Of a stretch of 64,000 nucleotides of DNA, positions 52,528-61,538 are shown one piece after another (position 1 is the first letter of the stretch; each line of letters starts with the position of its first letter). The notes under the pieces are model-generated. The model saw nothing but the letters and a program-made list of their open reading frames with translations, was not told the DNA's origin and searched no databases. Location of the stretch: assembly GCA_020621405.1 (NCBI GenBank), contig JAHRYN010000002.1, forward strand, positions 423,676 through 487,675, in the 5' to 3' direction. Source of the stretch: Betaproteobacteria bacterium. Lineage in GTDB: Bacteria; Pseudomonadota; Gammaproteobacteria; Burkholderiales; Rhodocyclaceae. A program made the translations under genes and the position numbers.

Positions 52528-52535
52528 TTGCATCA

Positions 52536-53120
52536 TCAGGTGTACTGGATGACCACGCCCAGGTCGTTGTCGACAACGTGCTGCAGGAAGGCGCGCAGCG
52601 CGGAGAAGTTTTCCAGCAGGTAGGCCTTCGCGTCCTCGTCGCGGCGGGCCCACAAGTCGCCGAGATAGCGCTTGCCCATGTCGATCCGGTTGAAGGACTC
52701 GAGCAGATCGCCCTCCGACACGGACAGATAGGCGTCGGCAATCGTCCGCATCGTGTCGCTCATGTGGAACAGCGCCGGACCGTAGCCGACCTCGATCCTG
52801 CCGATCTGGCCGCTGCCCTCGAAAAACGGCGGTGCGTCGGGTGCGCGATCGCTCAGGCAGGCATTCAGGCCGTCCCACGACTTGTCCAGGTCGAGCATTT
52901 CCAGTTCCGGCTCGGTGAAGGACAGCGTGCGCATGACCGGCGATTCCTTCTTCCTGCCGAGCACGCGGTCGAGCAGCGACGCACGCCGGCCGAAGCCGAT
53001 CTCGTTCAGATAGGGGCTGTCGTCATCGGGCGACACCAGCCGCCACACCAGCGGCGGATCGGCTCGCATGTCCGATATCGTTTGATCGCGCACGGCACAG
53101 GCGCTGAAGCAGATTCCCAT
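52536..53120 (-). CDS. DUF1877 (YfbM-like) protein
   Basis: 194 aa. 'MGICFSACAVRDQTISDM' start and a mid-protein 'LDLDKSWDGLNACLSD' followed by 'PALFHMSDTMRTIADAYLSV' are typical of DUF1877/YfbM, whose function is unknown. No signal peptide or membrane segment; cytoplasmic. It stands alone, convergent to the MetX-like gene. Start at 53120, the only methionine before the conserved region. Confidence 0.82.
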   Translation of the reverse strand: MGICFSACAVRDQTISDMRADPPLVWRLVSPDDDSPYLNEIGFGRRASLLDRVLGRKKESPVMRTLSFTEPELEMLDLDKSWDGLNACLSDRAPDAPPFFEGSGQIGRIEVGYGPALFHMSDTMRTIADAYLSVSEGDLLESFNRIDMGKRYLGDLWARRDEDAKAYLLENFSALRAFLQHVVDNDLGVVIQYT

Positions 53121-53203
53121 CGAATTTTCCCGATCCGGTCATGCCGGCATGTGTGGAGCGTGGCGTTTGCCGCGCAAGGCGCCGCGGCGGCGGGAGCGGA
53201 CCG

Positions 53204-53575
53204 TCACTCGAGCAGCCACTTCTGGGCCGCGTCGCGGTCGTCGAACACCCTGACGACGAAGCCGCGGTTCCTCGCGGTGTTTTCCCAGAACAGCGCCTCG
53301 TCCTTGGCCGCCGGCAGTACCGGCAGCAGCACGGCCTCGCGCACATTGCCGCCGAAACCGCTCTCGGCCACCTTCTGCGCAAGGAAATAGAGGTCGGTCA
53401 GCGAGTGCCCGCCCTGCAGGGCCAGACAGTCGCTGAAGAAACGGCTGATGCCGTGCTGCAAGGCTGTTTCGATCGTCGCATCGACCGCCTGAACCAGATC
53501 CGTCATCGAAAGGGCGCCCGCATAACGGGTTTCCACGACCGGACATTCACTCTGTACGAACACTTCCCAGGGCAT
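53204..53575 (-). CDS. Hypothetical STAS/SpoIIAA-like protein
   Basis: 123 aa, not firmly recognised. An alternating strand-helix pattern ('WEVFVQSECPVVETRYAGAL', 'DLVQAVDATIETALQHGISRFF', 'CLALQGGHSLTDLYFLAQKV') resembles the SpoIIAA/STAS-like fold of unknown regulators. Cytoplasmic. The start at 53575 (MPWEVFVQ) is strongly supported by 'gcaggaggcgctggt'; the far longer frame is antisense to the neighbours. Function unknown. Confidence 0.6.
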   Translation of the reverse strand: MPWEVFVQSECPVVETRYAGALSMTDLVQAVDATIETALQHGISRFFSDCLALQGGHSLTDLYFLAQKVAESGFGGNVREAVLLPVLPAAKDEALFWENTARNRGFVVRVFDDRDAAQKWLLE

Positions 53576-53806
53576 ACCAGCGCCTCCTGCCATTCCATGC
53601 AGACGACACGCGGGCAGCGTGTCGGACCTTCTTCGGAAGGCCGGTCCGGCATCCGCTCCATGACTGTCCGGGCGGACATCGACCAGCCCAGGCAATCCCG
53701 GGGCCGCTATCGTAAGCCACTGTGGCCGGATATTCAGACACGGCAGCGAACCGGAATGCATGTGAACTGTCATTCCATCACGATGGAACAGACCGGAGAC
53801 ACGCTC

Positions 53807-54580
53807 ATGTCGGCCCTGCACCCGCTTGTCACCCCGCGCTCGACGCCACAGCCCGTCCGTTCGCTGCAACGCTGGACGCACAATCTGTGGTCGCTGCGCA
53901 TCGACCGACCGGACGGTTTCCGCTTCCAGCCCGGCCACTACACGAAGCTCGGTCTGCCGGCCGGCGACGAGCACGCGGTCTGGCGGCCCTACTCCATCGT
54001 GTCAGCGCCGGACGACCCGCTGCTCGAATTCCTGATCGTACTGATCCCGGGCGGCGCCTTCAGCGAGCGGCTGGCGGACATCGGGCCGGGGCAGAACGTG
54101 ATGCTCGAGTCCGCGGTATTCGGCTTCTTCCTCGAACCGCAGCTGGCCGCCGGCGACACGCTGTGGATGCTGGCGACCGGCACCGGCCTCGGCCCCTACG
54201 TGTCGCTGCTGCGCACGCCCGGCGCGCTCGACCGCTACCGGCGCGTGGTGCTGGTGCACAGCGTGCGGCTGGCAGCCGAACTGGCCTATCGCGATGAACT
54301 GGAATCGTACGTGGCAGCGTCCGGCGGGCGCCTGCGCTACCTGCCGGTGGTCACGCGCGAGCCCGGCGCGTCGCCGATATCCGGTCGCCTGCCGCAACTG
54401 ATCGCCGACGGCACGCTGCAGCAACAGGCCGATGCGACGCTCGATCCGGCGTCGAGCCGGGTCATGGTGTGCGGCAATCCGGGCTTCACCACCGACATGC
54501 GCAGTCTGCTGAACGGGCGCGGCTTCCAGCCGTGCCGGCGTGGCATGAGCGGCACCATGCTGTTCGAGAAGTACTGGTGA
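53807..54580 (+). CDS. fpr: Ferredoxin-NADP(+) reductase
   Basis: 257 aa. FAD-binding barrel with 'RPYSIVSAPDDPLLEFLIVLIPGG', NADP site 'MLATGTGLGPYVSLLRTPGAL', and the bacterial FNR C terminus 'MVCGNPGFTTDMRSLLNGRGF' ending 'GTMLFEKYW'. It shuttles electrons between NADPH and ferredoxin or flavodoxin. The ATG at 53807 follows 'gaccggagacacgctc'; an ATG at 53783 would add eight residues. A strong hairpin at 54585-54620 ends the gene. Confidence 0.92.
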   Translation: MSALHPLVTPRSTPQPVRSLQRWTHNLWSLRIDRPDGFRFQPGHYTKLGLPAGDEHAVWRPYSIVSAPDDPLLEFLIVLIPGGAFSERLADIGPGQNVMLESAVFGFFLEPQLAAGDTLWMLATGTGLGPYVSLLRTPGALDRYRRVVLVHSVRLAAELAYRDELESYVAASGGRLRYLPVVTREPGASPISGRLPQLIADGTLQQQADATLDPASSRVMVCGNPGFTTDMRSLLNGRGFQPCRRGMSGTMLFEKYW

Positions 54581-54584
54581 AACC

Positions 54585-54620
54585 CGGCTGACGGCCGGGC
54601 ATCCGCCGGGCCGTCAGCCG
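54585..54620 (+). terminator. Terminator after ferredoxin reductase
   Basis: CGGCTGACGGCC / GGCCGTCAGCCG, a 12-bp stem, followed by TGATTGTT. Begins four bases past the stop codon. Confidence 0.75.
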
Positions 54621-54689
54621 TGATTGTTGCCCTGCACAAGCGATATGCGCTAAAACCGTCCTGCGCACCCGCCTGCATTCCACTCCCTC

Positions 54690-55442
54690 ATGCCCATCCA
54701 TTACGCCAGACGGCTGACCGGCCGTACCCGCACTTCCGGCGCCAACCGGCAACTCGGCCTCGTGCTGGCCTTCGTTGCCGGCGCCATCAACGCCGGCGGA
54801 TTCCTCGCGGTCCGCCAGTACACCTCGCACATGACCGGCGTGGTGTCGGCAATGGCGGACAACCTCGCGCTGGGCGACATGGCGCTGGTACTGGACGGCA
54901 TCGGCGCGCTGTCGTCCTTCCTGCTCGGCGCCGCCTGCAGCGCCGTCATGATCAATTTCTCCCGCCGGCGCAGGCTGCACAGCGAATACGCGCTGCCGCT
55001 GCTGCTTGAGGCCTTGCTGCTGCTGTGCTTCGGCCTGCTGGGCGCGCAGCTGGCGCTGATTCCAGGCCTGTTCGTGCCGGTCACCGTGATGCTGCTGTGC
55101 TTCATCATGGGTCTGCAGAACGCGATGATCACCAAGCTGTCGCAGGCGGAAATACGCACCACTCACCTGACCGGCGTGATCACCGACATCGGCATCGAGC
55201 TGGGCAAGCTGCTGTACTGGAACCGGCTGGCCGACGCGCCGGACGCGGTGCGCGCCGACCGCCGGCGGCTCGCCATCCTGTCATCGCTGGTGGCCTGCTT
55301 TTTCGCCGGCGGCCTGACCGGCGCGCTCGGCTTCAAGCACCTCGGCTACATCTCGACGCTGCCGCTGGCGCTGCTGCTGTGCGCCTTCGCCGCCGTACCG
55401 ATGTCGGACGACCTGAGGAAGCTGTGGCGGGTTGCGCACTGA
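54690..55442 (+). CDS. DUF1275 (YoaK-like) membrane protein
   Basis: 250 aa. Six predicted transmembrane spans (about residues 22-45, 55-75, 88-110, 115-140, 185-205, 215-240). DUF1275 landmarks: 'LVLAFVAGAINAGGFLAVRQYTSHMTG', 'GLQNAMITKLSQAEIRTTHLTGVITDIGIELGKLL'. Probably a small-molecule transporter; substrate unknown. Start at 54690, the only ATG in front of the first span. Convergent to the AlkA-like gene. Confidence 0.86.
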   Translation: MPIHYARRLTGRTRTSGANRQLGLVLAFVAGAINAGGFLAVRQYTSHMTGVVSAMADNLALGDMALVLDGIGALSSFLLGAACSAVMINFSRRRRLHSEYALPLLLEALLLLCFGLLGAQLALIPGLFVPVTVMLLCFIMGLQNAMITKLSQAEIRTTHLTGVITDIGIELGKLLYWNRLADAPDAVRADRRRLAILSSLVACFFAGGLTGALGFKHLGYISTLPLALLLCAFAAVPMSDDLRKLWRVAH

Positions 55443-55463
55443 CGGCGCCGGAAGCCACCGGGT

Positions 55464-56090
55464 TCAGCGCGGCACGCGCCACAGATACCAGCTGGCCGCG
55501 CTGCGCCAGGGCCGCCAAGGCTCGCCCAGCTGCGCGATCCGGCGCGGCGTCGGCAGCGCGTCCAGCGACCTGAGCCGGCGGTAGCCGTCGCGCACGCCGA
55601 AGTCGTCGGCCGGCAGCACGTCGCTGCGGTCGAGCGTGAACATCAGCATCATTTCGACCGTCCACCGGCCGATGCCACGCAAACTCACCAGCCGCGCGAC
55701 CAGCGCCTCGTCATCCATCGCGCATGCCTGCGCGCGCTCCGGCACCAGGCCGCTGGCCGCGCCTTCGGCGATGCCGCGTATCGTTTCCACCTTGCGCGCC
55801 GAAAAGCCGCAGGCGCGCATCGCTTCGACCTCGGTGGCGAGCAGTTGCCCAGGTGTCGGGAAGCCGCTGTCGTACAGCGCGAGAAAGCGCCCGAAAATGG
55901 CGTCCGCCGCACGCCCGTGCAGCTGCTGATAGGCCACCGCGCGCACCAGCGCCTGCCAGGGTTCACGTATCGTTCCCGGCTCGAGCAGACAGGGGCCGAC
56001 CGTCGCGACCAGATTCGCCCAGTCGGCGTCCAGCGCGGCAAGATGGCGTTCGGCTTCGGCCCAGCGTCCGGCATTGGCAGCGTCGTTCAT
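55464..56090 (-). CDS. AlkA-like DNA-3-methyladenine glycosylase
   Basis: 208 aa. HhH-GPD fold: 'AFAIQQLHGRAADAIFGRFL'-like region, helix-hairpin-helix 'LVSLRGIGRWTVEMMLMF', and catalytic Asp in 'DVLPADDFGVRDGYRRL'. It removes alkylated purines such as 3-methyladenine. No Fe-S cysteines. Divergent from ada, with which it shares a 120-base intergenic region, forming an alkylation-repair cluster. Confidence 0.85.
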   Translation of the reverse strand: MNDAANAGRWAEAERHLAALDADWANLVATVGPCLLEPGTIREPWQALVRAVAYQQLHGRAADAIFGRFLALYDSGFPTPGQLLATEVEAMRACGFSARKVETIRGIAEGAASGLVPERAQACAMDDEALVARLVSLRGIGRWTVEMMLMFTLDRSDVLPADDFGVRDGYRRLRSLDALPTPRRIAQLGEPWRPWRSAASWYLWRVPR

Positions 56091-56210
56091 GGCGCAGCAG
56101 TATCACGGCGCACCGGTGCACCGGCAAGGACGAATTCGAAAGCAAGCAGCGGAGTGCGCCGGTGCCGCGTGACCGCTACAGTGCGCTCATCAGGACATGC
56201 CGAAACGACC

Positions 56211-57287
56211 ATGAACGCCCGTACCCGTACCGAAGCACTGGCCGCCGCAACCGAGGCCGATCCACGCTGGACCGCGGTGCTGGCACGCGATGCCGCGGCC
56301 GACGGCCGCTTCGTCTATTCGGTGCGCACCACCGGCGTGTATTGCCGTCCGTCATGCGCGGCACGCCACGCACGACCGGAGAACGTCGCCTTCCACGACA
56401 GCGCAGCCGAAGCCGAACAGGCCGGCTTCCGCCCGTGCCGGCGCTGCCGGCCCGACCAGCCGCCGCTGGCCGTGCAGCATGCCGCCACCGTGGCCGCGCT
56501 GTGCCGGCTGATGGATGGCGCCGACACCCCGCCGTCGCTGGCCGCTCTGGCACGCCACGCCGGCATGAGCCCGTTTCACCTGCACCGCATGTTCAAGGCG
56601 GTGACCGGCCTGACACCGCGCGCCTACGCCGATGCCGCACGTGCGCAGCGCATGCGCGCCGGGCTGGCCGGCGCCGCCTCGGTGACCGATGCCATCCACG
56701 ACGCCGGCTTCGGCTCGAGCAGCCGCTTCTACGAGGCGTCGGACCACCTGCTCGGCATGAAGCCGGCACGCTATCGCAGCGGCGGTGCCGACACCGACAT
56801 CCGCTTCGCCATCGGCCAGTGCTCGCTCGGCGCCATCCTGGTTGCCGCCAGTACGCGCGGCGTGTGCGCGATTTCCATCGGCGACGATGCCGACCCGCTG
56901 GTGCGCGATCTGCAGGACCGCTTCGCGCACGCCCGGCTGATCGGCGCCGACCCCGAATTCGAGCAGTGGGTTGCCCGCGTGGTCGGCTTCGTCGAGGCAC
57001 CGCGGATCGGGCTCGACCTGCCGCTGGACATCCGCGGCACCGTCTTCCAGCAGCGGGTGTGGCAGGCACTGCGCGCCATTCCGCCCGGCAGCACGCTGAG
57101 CTATACCGAGCTGGCGGCACGCATCGAAATGCCAAAGGCGGTGCGGGCGGTGGCCAGCGCCTGCGCCGCCAACGTGCTGGCCGTGGCGATACCGTGCCAC
57201 CGCGTGGTGCGCACCGACGGCAGCCTGTCCGGCTACCGCTGGGGCGTGGCGCGCAAGCGCGCGCTGCTGGATCGCGAAACCGGCTGA
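56211..57287 (+). CDS. ada: Ada: regulator and O6-methylguanine-DNA methyltransferase
   Basis: 358 aa. N-terminal zinc domain with C45, C49, C76 and C79 ('GVYCRPSCAARHARPE', 'RPCRRCRPD') that accepts methyl groups from phosphotriesters, AraC-type HTH ('LAALARHAGMSPFHLHRMFKAVTGLTP'), and C-terminal methyltransferase with the active site 'AVAIPCHRVVRTDGSLSGYRWG' (Cys in PCHR). It repairs O6-alkylguanine and activates its own operon when methylated. Start at 56211. AlkB follows two bases downstream. Confidence 0.95.
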   Translation: MNARTRTEALAAATEADPRWTAVLARDAAADGRFVYSVRTTGVYCRPSCAARHARPENVAFHDSAAEAEQAGFRPCRRCRPDQPPLAVQHAATVAALCRLMDGADTPPSLAALARHAGMSPFHLHRMFKAVTGLTPRAYADAARAQRMRAGLAGAASVTDAIHDAGFGSSSRFYEASDHLLGMKPARYRSGGADTDIRFAIGQCSLGAILVAASTRGVCAISIGDDADPLVRDLQDRFAHARLIGADPEFEQWVARVVGFVEAPRIGLDLPLDIRGTVFQQRVWQALRAIPPGSTLSYTELAARIEMPKAVRAVASACAANVLAVAIPCHRVVRTDGSLSGYRWGVARKRALLDRETG

Positions 57288-57289
57288 AC

Positions 57290-57946
57290 ATGGACCTGTT
57301 CGACGACATCGAACGCGAAGCCGTGCTGCCGCTGGCACCCGGCGCCGCGCTGCTGCGCGGCTTCGCCCGCGACGACGCCACGGCGCTGCTCGACGCCGTC
57401 GCAGGCATCGCCGCACAGGCCCTTTTCCGCCATCTTGTCACGCCGGGCGGCCACACCATGTCGGTCGCCACCACCAGCTGCGGCGCGCTCGGCTGGACCT
57501 CCGACGACAGCGGCTACCGCTACACCGCGCGCGACCCGGCCACCGGCCGGCACTGGCCGGCGATGCCGAACACCTTGCGCCAGCTCGCGCAGAACGCAGC
57601 CAAACTGGCCGGCTTTGCCGGCTTCACCCCCGACGCCTGCCTGATCAACCGCTACGCTCCCGGCGCACGGCTGACCCTGCATCAGGACCGCAACGAACAC
57701 GACTTCGCCGCACCCATCGTGTCGGTGTCGCTCGGCATTCCGGCAGTATTCCTGTTCGGCGGCATGAAGCGCAGCGACCCGACACGGAAACTGCGCCTCG
57801 CGCATGGCGACGTCGTGGTCTGGGGCGGTCCGGCCCGGCTGCGCTTCCACGGCATCCTGCCGCTCGCCCATGCAACCCACCCGCTGACCGGCGACTGCCG
57901 GATCAACCTCACCTTTCGCAAGGCGGGGAGCGCGAGGGAGCGGTGA
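57290..57946 (+). CDS. alkB: AlkB: DNA oxidative demethylase
   Basis: 218 aa. Fe(II)/2-oxoglutarate dioxygenase fold: metal ligands HxD in 'LTLHQDRNEHDF' and a distal His in 'RLRFHGILPL', and the 2-oxoglutarate Arg in 'DCRINLTFRKAG'. It reverses 1-methyladenine and 3-methylcytosine damage. The start at 57290 lies two bases after the ada stop (TGAACATGG), so the two genes are coupled and under Ada control. Confidence 0.94.
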   Translation: MDLFDDIEREAVLPLAPGAALLRGFARDDATALLDAVAGIAAQALFRHLVTPGGHTMSVATTSCGALGWTSDDSGYRYTARDPATGRHWPAMPNTLRQLAQNAAKLAGFAGFTPDACLINRYAPGARLTLHQDRNEHDFAAPIVSVSLGIPAVFLFGGMKRSDPTRKLRLAHGDVVVWGGPARLRFHGILPLAHATHPLTGDCRINLTFRKAGSARER

Positions 57947-58237
57947 CGGAAATACGTGGCGAAGCATGGCTCTCACAATGGACCACGACGATAAACACCG
58001 CTTGGCTAAACCGAATCATGACAAACGCGGATTACCTGCCAGACGGCTCCCGGCCTGGATTTGGCCAGCGGTGGCTCCATGAGTTTGCTCCGCGATTCAG
58101 GAACACCATGCAGCGCGCACCGTGTCACCAAGCTTCCGGAGAGCATGATGCCTGATCAAAAGAGCTTACAGCCTGCGTAACGGGTCGCATGCTGCCATAC
58201 CGCCTCCACGGGCACGGCCACTTTTATGCCAATACCA
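57947..58237. other. 291-bp interval between alkB and the defence-type operon
   Basis: No gene, RNA gene, hairpin terminator or repeat was recognised. It marks the junction between the core genes and the minus-strand methyltransferase operon. One short plus-strand frame (57943-58155) has no ribosome site. It may hold a boundary of the acquired segment. Confidence 0.4.
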
Positions 58238-59422
58238 TCATTCAACTCTCAGCCTGGCCTGCTGCGGGTCGTACACGGCCCGGGTGATCGAGCCATCCAC
58301 GATCCGTTGAACCGCTTCGTCAATCACAGGCAGCGGCACCAGGAACCATTCCCGAGGCTTGACCGGCTGTCCAAACCGATCCTCGATTGTCAGGTTCAGC
58401 TGAGCAGCGCCAAACAGCCGGTGGAAGATGCCCTCCAGCTTCACGCGGTTCAGGTTGTGCAGCTTGTAGGTCGCAACGATCTCGACATCGGCCAGCAGGT
58501 AGGTGGCGTCCTTGTCGGCGCGGGCAATGCGTGTCGCCACCTTGCCGCCTGTCACGCCGATCTTGTGGATCAACTCCCGATGCTCCGCCACGAACGGGTG
58601 ATCGGACTTGCTGCGCAGCACGTAGATCGTGCCGGACTCGATGTCGTCGGGTTCGGCTTCGCCACCGAACAGCGGTCCCATGTCAGGGTCGGATATGCGC
58701 CGGCCGGTGTCGTCCTTATACAGGGCGCGTTGCAGGGATCGACGGAGCAAGTTGCTTTCGGTGCCGTTGGCGAAGATGACGCGCAATCGCGCGTCGCTCT
58801 CTCCGTTCGGGGCTTTGATGGCCTCGCCCACCTCGGCCACATAGGCGAGCTGGCCGCCGAGGATGAAGAAGTTTCCATCGGCCACGCTGGCATCCCGCCC
58901 GAAGCGCAGCGCCTTGCGCAGGTCGGACTTCAGCTCTTGCTCGACCTTCTCAAATAGAGGTCGGAAGGTCTCGAAGTCTTGGCAGGGCGAACGGTCTGCG
59001 ACCTCTTCGGCCGCGCGCTTCTCTACGCTGGATCGCACGTGGCGAAGTACCCTGATGTCGTCTTCTGCGGGTAAGTCATCGCCAACGCCCAACTCGGCCA
59101 GCAGTGCGTCTTCGTCGAGGTCATCGACATTCGCTGCAGAGCTGGACGCGCCCGCAAGCAGGCCCGGCTCGTCCAGTGCAGCCAGCAGAGCATGCGCCTC
59201 GGGCAGCTTGCGCAACTGATCCAAGCGCACTGCATACAAGCGCTCAAAGATGTCCCGGTCTTCGCCGTGCAGCGGTGCACGCCCGTGGGCTTGGTGAAAG
59301 CGCAGGATGTCTTCAAAGCCCGCGATGATGCGTTCCTCACGCGGCGTGCGGCTCGATGCCTTGAGCGGTGCGACTTCAACGCCTAGTGCATCCAGCAGTT
59401 CGTCGTCGTCCATGTCAGCCAT
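58238..59422 (-). CDS. GIY-YIG nuclease-family protein
   Basis: 394 aa. The N-terminal half is helical ('RIIAGFEDILRFHQAHGRAPLHGEDRD'), with acidic stretches. The C-terminal part (about 260-350) has the GIY-YIG pattern of the T5orf172/Mug113 type: 'GTIYVLRSKSD', 'IHKIGVTGGKVATRIARA' with catalytic Arg, and 'KLEGIFHRLFG' with catalytic Glu. It probably nicks or cuts DNA. The start at 59422 (MADMDDDELL) overlaps the helicase stop by eight bases (ATGGCTGA), so it is coupled to the helicase. Confidence 0.83.
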   Translation of the reverse strand: MADMDDDELLDALGVEVAPLKASSRTPREERIIAGFEDILRFHQAHGRAPLHGEDRDIFERLYAVRLDQLRKLPEAHALLAALDEPGLLAGASSSAANVDDLDEDALLAELGVGDDLPAEDDIRVLRHVRSSVEKRAAEEVADRSPCQDFETFRPLFEKVEQELKSDLRKALRFGRDASVADGNFFILGGQLAYVAEVGEAIKAPNGESDARLRVIFANGTESNLLRRSLQRALYKDDTGRRISDPDMGPLFGGEAEPDDIESGTIYVLRSKSDHPFVAEHRELIHKIGVTGGKVATRIARADKDATYLLADVEIVATYKLHNLNRVKLEGIFHRLFGAAQLNLTIEDRFGQPVKPREWFLVPLPVIDEAVQRIVDGSITRAVYDPQQARLRVE

Positions 59423-61538
59423 TGGCCGCGCCTCCTTGGGCTTGCGCCGCCTTGGCCTGCGCGCGGTAGCGCGCGAAGGCAGCCACGCCTTCGGCCATGC
59501 GTTTCTCCCAGGCGTCGGCCGAATTGATATCCGGCAGGCGGCCTCGCTCATTCTTGAACTGCAAGGCGCGCTTTGACAGGTCGCGGGCCTCTTCCTCGGG
59601 GATGCTCACCTTCTTCGCCGCAATGGCAGCCTGCACCTGGCGCAATGACTTCTCGTCCATCGCCTTGGCCAGTACGGCATAGGCCGCGTCGAAGGGGTTG
59701 ATCCGGTCGATCAGGTCGATGTCCAGGTCGCGGACATTTACGAACTTGCGCACGCCATCCAGCAACGCTGTGCTGCCTTGCACCGTGGTGCCGCCCATGG
59801 CATCTGCCTGGGCCAGGGCCAGCTTGGCTTGCTGGGTGATGTTCATGGCGGCAATGGCGTGCTGGCGAATCGCCTCCTGGTCGCCTTCGCTCAGCTCGGG
59901 GTAGCGCTCGCGAACGATCTTGCCCATGCGCAACTGCGTCAGTTCTTCAGGCAAGGTGTTTTCCTTGTCGAACAAGCCACGCTCCAGCGCCGTCTTGTCC
60001 TGCAAGAAGCTGGTAACCACCTCGTTCAAGTCTTCCTTGCAGATGCGGGTGGCTTCGGGTGTTTCGGGCTTGGCCAGGCCGTTGATCTCGACGTGGTACT
60101 GGCCGGTGGCTTCGTTCACGCCGACGTTGGTGCGGCCTTCCTGGTAGCCCTCGCCGCCGTTGTAGACGAAGCCCTCCTGGGCGCCGGCATTCTTGGGGGT
60201 GAACTCATAGCGCGGAGCCAGTACCTGCTCCATCAGCAGGCTGGCCGAGATCGCCTTGAGCATGTCGTTCACGGCCTCGGTCACGGCGGACTGTTCGGCG
60301 GTCGGCTCGGCAATCAGGTTGGTGAAGCGTGAGCGTTCCTTGCCTTTGGCGTCACGCGTGGCGCGACCGATGATCTGCACGATCTCGGTCAGACTGCTGC
60401 GGTAGCCGATGGTCAGCGCGTGTTCGCACCAGATCCAGTCGAAGCCTTCCTTGGCCATGCCCAGCGCGATGATCACGTCCACATGGTCGCGGTCGTCCTT
60501 GTGCACCGGATCTTTCAAAGCGCCCAGCACGCGGGTGCGCCGCGCGGGATCGCTGTCGTCCACCAGGTCCGCCACCTTCAACGTGTGGCCGTCCTTGGCT
60601 GCCACCAGATGAAAGCCGGTGTCGGGGTCCACGCCCTTCCATTCACCCAGGCCGTGCATGATCTCGTCCACCTCGCGCTGCTTGTCCTTCAGGCTTTCGC
60701 GCGCATTGACGTTCGGGATGTGGACGATGGTCTTCAGCGCCGGGTCGAGCACCTTGGTCACGGCATCCACATAGGGGCCCGTGTAGAAGAAGTAGCCGAT
60801 GTCCAGCGACTTAAGCCACTGGTAGCCGTTGAGCTGCTCGTAGTAGGTGTAGGTCACCGTCTCGAACTTCGATTCATCGGCCGGGCCCAGCACGGCCTCG
60901 CTGTCGCCCCGGAAGTAGGAGCCGGTCATGGCCACCAGATGCACCTTGTCGCGGGCGATGAAGGCGCCTAACTGGCTGCCCAGTACGTTGTCCGGGTTGC
61001 TGGACACGTGGTGGAACTCGTCGATAGCGATCAGACGGTTGTCGAAGGCCGCAATGCCCAGCTCTTCCACCGCGAAGCGGAAGGTGGCGTGCGTACAGAC
61101 CAGGGCCTTGTCGCTGCTGGCCAGGAACTGGCGCACCGCATCCACCTTGGACTTGGCCGCGCGGGGCTCGTCGCTGCCAGGCGCATTGCACAGGTTCCAC
61201 TGCGGGGCGACATGCCAATCCCAATAGAAGCCGAAGCGGCTCAGGGGCTCATCGGCAAAGCTGCCGCCGATGGACCGCTCGGGCACCACCACGATGGCCT
61301 GTTGCAAGCCTTGGTTGTTCAGCTTGTCCAGCGCGATGAACATCAAGGCTCGGCTCTTGCCCGAAGCCGGCGGCGACTTGATCAGCAGGTACTGCTCGCC
61401 CCGCTTGGCATAGGCCCGCTCTTGCATGGCGCGCATGCCCAACTCGTTGGCCTTGCTGGATGCACCGGTGCGTGCCGTGGTGATCGACACCGACGGCACG
61501 GTGTAGGCGTTGGTCGGGTTGCTGGCGTGGTCGCTCAT
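59415..61538 (-). CDS. Superfamily 2 DEAD/DEAH-type helicase
   Basis: 707 aa. Walker A 'IKSPPASGKSRAL' (about 55-62), Walker B 'IAIDEFHHVSSNPD' (173-177), motif III-like 'AMTGSYFRG', and motif VI 'QIIGRATRDAKGK'. The C-terminal 200 residues are helical and of unknown role. It would translocate on DNA for a restriction or defence complex. The ATG at 61538 overlaps the methyltransferase stop by four bases. Middle gene of the three-gene operon. Confidence 0.9.
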   Translation of the reverse strand: MSDHASNPTNAYTVPSVSITTARTGASSKANELGMRAMQERAYAKRGEQYLLIKSPPASGKSRALMFIALDKLNNQGLQQAIVVVPERSIGGSFADEPLSRFGFYWDWHVAPQWNLCNAPGSDEPRAAKSKVDAVRQFLASSDKALVCTHATFRFAVEELGIAAFDNRLIAIDEFHHVSSNPDNVLGSQLGAFIARDKVHLVAMTGSYFRGDSEAVLGPADESKFETVTYTYYEQLNGYQWLKSLDIGYFFYTGPYVDAVTKVLDPALKTIVHIPNVNARESLKDKQREVDEIMHGLGEWKGVDPDTGFHLVAAKDGHTLKVADLVDDSDPARRTRVLGALKDPVHKDDRDHVDVIIALGMAKEGFDWIWCEHALTIGYRSSLTEIVQIIGRATRDAKGKERSRFTNLIAEPTAEQSAVTEAVNDMLKAISASLLMEQVLAPRYEFTPKNAGAQEGFVYNGGEGYQEGRTNVGVNEATGQYHVEINGLAKPETPEATRICKEDLNEVVTSFLQDKTALERGLFDKENTLPEELTQLRMGKIVRERYPELSEGDQEAIRQHAIAAMNITQQAKLALAQADAMGGTTVQGSTALLDGVRKFVNVRDLDIDLIDRINPFDAAYAVLAKAMDEKSLRQVQAAIAAKKVSIPEEEARDLSKRALQFKNERGRLPDINSADAWEKRMAEGVAAFARYRAQAKAAQAQGGAANG

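Noticed and set aside
55724-57946. 740-codon plus-strand frame spanning the AlkA-like, Ada and AlkB genes
   Set aside because: Only its last 218 codons (alkB) are in a real frame; the upstream part is out of frame with ada and is low-complexity.
57943-58155. Short plus-strand frame after alkB
   Set aside because: No Shine-Dalgarno sequence and no recognisable motif; treated as intergenic.
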